Shown piece after piece: positions 63,315-64,000 of a stretch of 64,000 nucleotides of DNA. The DNA comes from Dermacentor variabilis (Eukaryota; Arthropoda; Arachnida; Ixodida; Ixodidae): the NCBI RefSeq assembly GCF_050947875.1, contig NC_134568.1, positions 266,683,202 to 266,747,201 on the forward strand, read 5' to 3'. The notes below the pieces were generated by a model. It searched no databases. It was not told the origin of the DNA and saw nothing but the letters and a program-made list of their open reading frames with translations. How positions within the stretch are numbered: the first letter of the stretch is position 1; each line of letters begins with the position of its first letter. A program made the translations under genes and the position numbers.

Positions 63315-63799
63315 CGTAGGAATCAGCCTCAAAATTGTTTGTTACTGATGTTTTTCTTCCTGAGGCAGGATTTTTTTTAACATATTGCTTTTGTTTAGTG
63401 TTTCAAAGTGATGATATGCTTTCTAGTGCAATTTTTCAATTTGTGGACGCGTTCTGAGTGATGCTAGACTACTGTAAGGAACTAGGCAGTGGTATAAAAA
63501 GGGGAAAGAGCCTGGCAGGGCTTAGTGAGGGTTGTGCCGTGCTTGCTGACTGAGCGGTTGAGTTTCAGCGTAGTTCTAACGCTTGCCGGGAACAAGAACA
63601 AAAATGTGAACTCTCCCGAAGTCACTTTGCAGTGTCCCGTGCGAACCTGAACGAGAGAACGAGGCCTTCTCTGTGCGCTGCGCTCAAGAAACGTCGAGGG
63701 ACGCCCGACTTCGGTTATGAGCATCATCGAGCGACATCCCTCCGGACAGCGGATGCAGTCCCCTGTCCATCGGGATCTCCTTCCCCCGGCGGGGCGGTC
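63315..63799 (+). other. 3' untranslated region of the Gmr1-like element
   Basis: No ORF follows Gag-Pol. A TATA-like GGTATAAAAAGGGG lies at 63491-63504, about 180 bp past the stop. The bases just before the 3' LTR (CCCCCGGCGGGGCGGTC) are not a clean purine tract. Confidence 0.6.
63493..63500 (+). promoter_or_regulatory. TATA-like box inside the 3' untranslated region
   Basis: TATAAAAA followed by GGGGAAAGAGCC. It is separate from the LTR TATA box. It could be a relic of an older LTR promoter or start a short transcript; function is unproven. Confidence 0.4.
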
Positions 63800-64000
63800 T
63801 GTTGCGATTCGCCTGCGACACGTGGTTTTGCCGGCGCGACTGCGGCGGGGCGGCAGACATTTTGGCCCGATCGTCGTCGCCGCAACACTCATCGCCAGGT
63901 GTTTCCAGGCGCGACTGCGGCGATGCGACCGCCTAGGGATCATCCTCGCATTCCAGTCATTGTGCCCGAAACAGGCGATGCCAAAGCAGGGATCTCATTC
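63800..64000 (+). repeat. 3' LTR of the Gmr1-like element, truncated by the window
   Basis: Starts TGTTGCGATTCGCC. All 201 bases match 57781-57981 with no difference. Confidence 0.95.

Larger units (their letters stand above)
57781..64000 (+). mobile_element. Gmr1-like LTR retrotransposon, young, integrase before reverse transcriptase
   Basis: The parts in order are: 5' LTR 57781-~58516, leader ~58517-58871, one Gag-Pol ORF 58872-63314, 3' untranslated region 63315-63799, and 3' LTR from 63800, cut by the window end. The 201 visible bases of the 3' LTR are identical to the 5' LTR. Integrase lies upstream of reverse transcriptase and RNase H, the hallmark of the Gmr1-like group within Ty3/Gypsy. 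The element interrupts the minus-strand Gypsy at 57780. No env-like ORF is present. A recent, possibly competent insertion is inferred; the target duplication lies outside the window. Confidence 0.9.

Overview
The window looks like repeat-dense nuclear DNA from a hard tick (Ixodidae, probably a metastriate genus). This rests on recognised repeat families: two tRNA-derived SINEs of the tick Ruka type with perfect or near-perfect target-site duplications, a third diverged Ruka-like copy, a second tRNA-derived SINE, a Penelope-like element, several LINE types, and Ty3/Gypsy elements. These assignments are from memory of the families; no database was searched. I see no convincing host protein-coding gene. 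The window is best read as intergenic or intronic DNA with CpG-rich blocks scattered through it.

Layout. 1-10 kb: a perfect 71-bp-arm palindrome, a LINE 3' end, a Gypsy LTR remnant, a large fold-back repeat, a Ruka SINE, an (ATT)n array abutting a LINE RNase H fragment, and a GAAA tract. 10-22 kb: CpG-rich blocks, an RTE-like LINE end, three smaller palindromes, two Ruka-type SINEs and a long (TA)n. 22-26 kb: an internally deleted Gypsy element with a 4-bp target duplication, one LTR split by a LINE fragment that has its own 10-bp duplication, next to a LINE reverse transcriptase fragment. 27-43 kb: three TIR-bearing non-autonomous DNA elements, two LINE fragments, and unassigned DNA. 44.5-46.8 kb: a decayed Penelope-like element flanked by inverted repeats, in which a (GT)n tract occupies the place of the GIY-YIG domain. 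47.9-48.6 kb: an LTR copy related to the large element at the right end. 50-51.9 kb: a LINE with a readable but broken reverse transcriptase. 53.6-57.8 kb: a (TA)n array, a SINE, and a broken minus-strand Gypsy element with the usual PR-RT-RNase H-IN order.

The main feature is at 57781-64000: a nearly complete LTR retrotransposon nested inside that broken Gypsy element. It has one uninterrupted 1480-codon Gag-Pol in which integrase lies upstream of reverse transcriptase and RNase H. This is the Gmr1-like arrangement, the reverse of normal Ty3/Gypsy order. The 201 bases of the 3' LTR inside the window match the 5' LTR exactly, so the insertion is young and may be competent. The protein also shows a SAP-like N-terminus, a SCAN-like capsid region, a one-residue-short D,D(34)E integrase spacing, and a protease site reading DSA instead of DTG/DSG.
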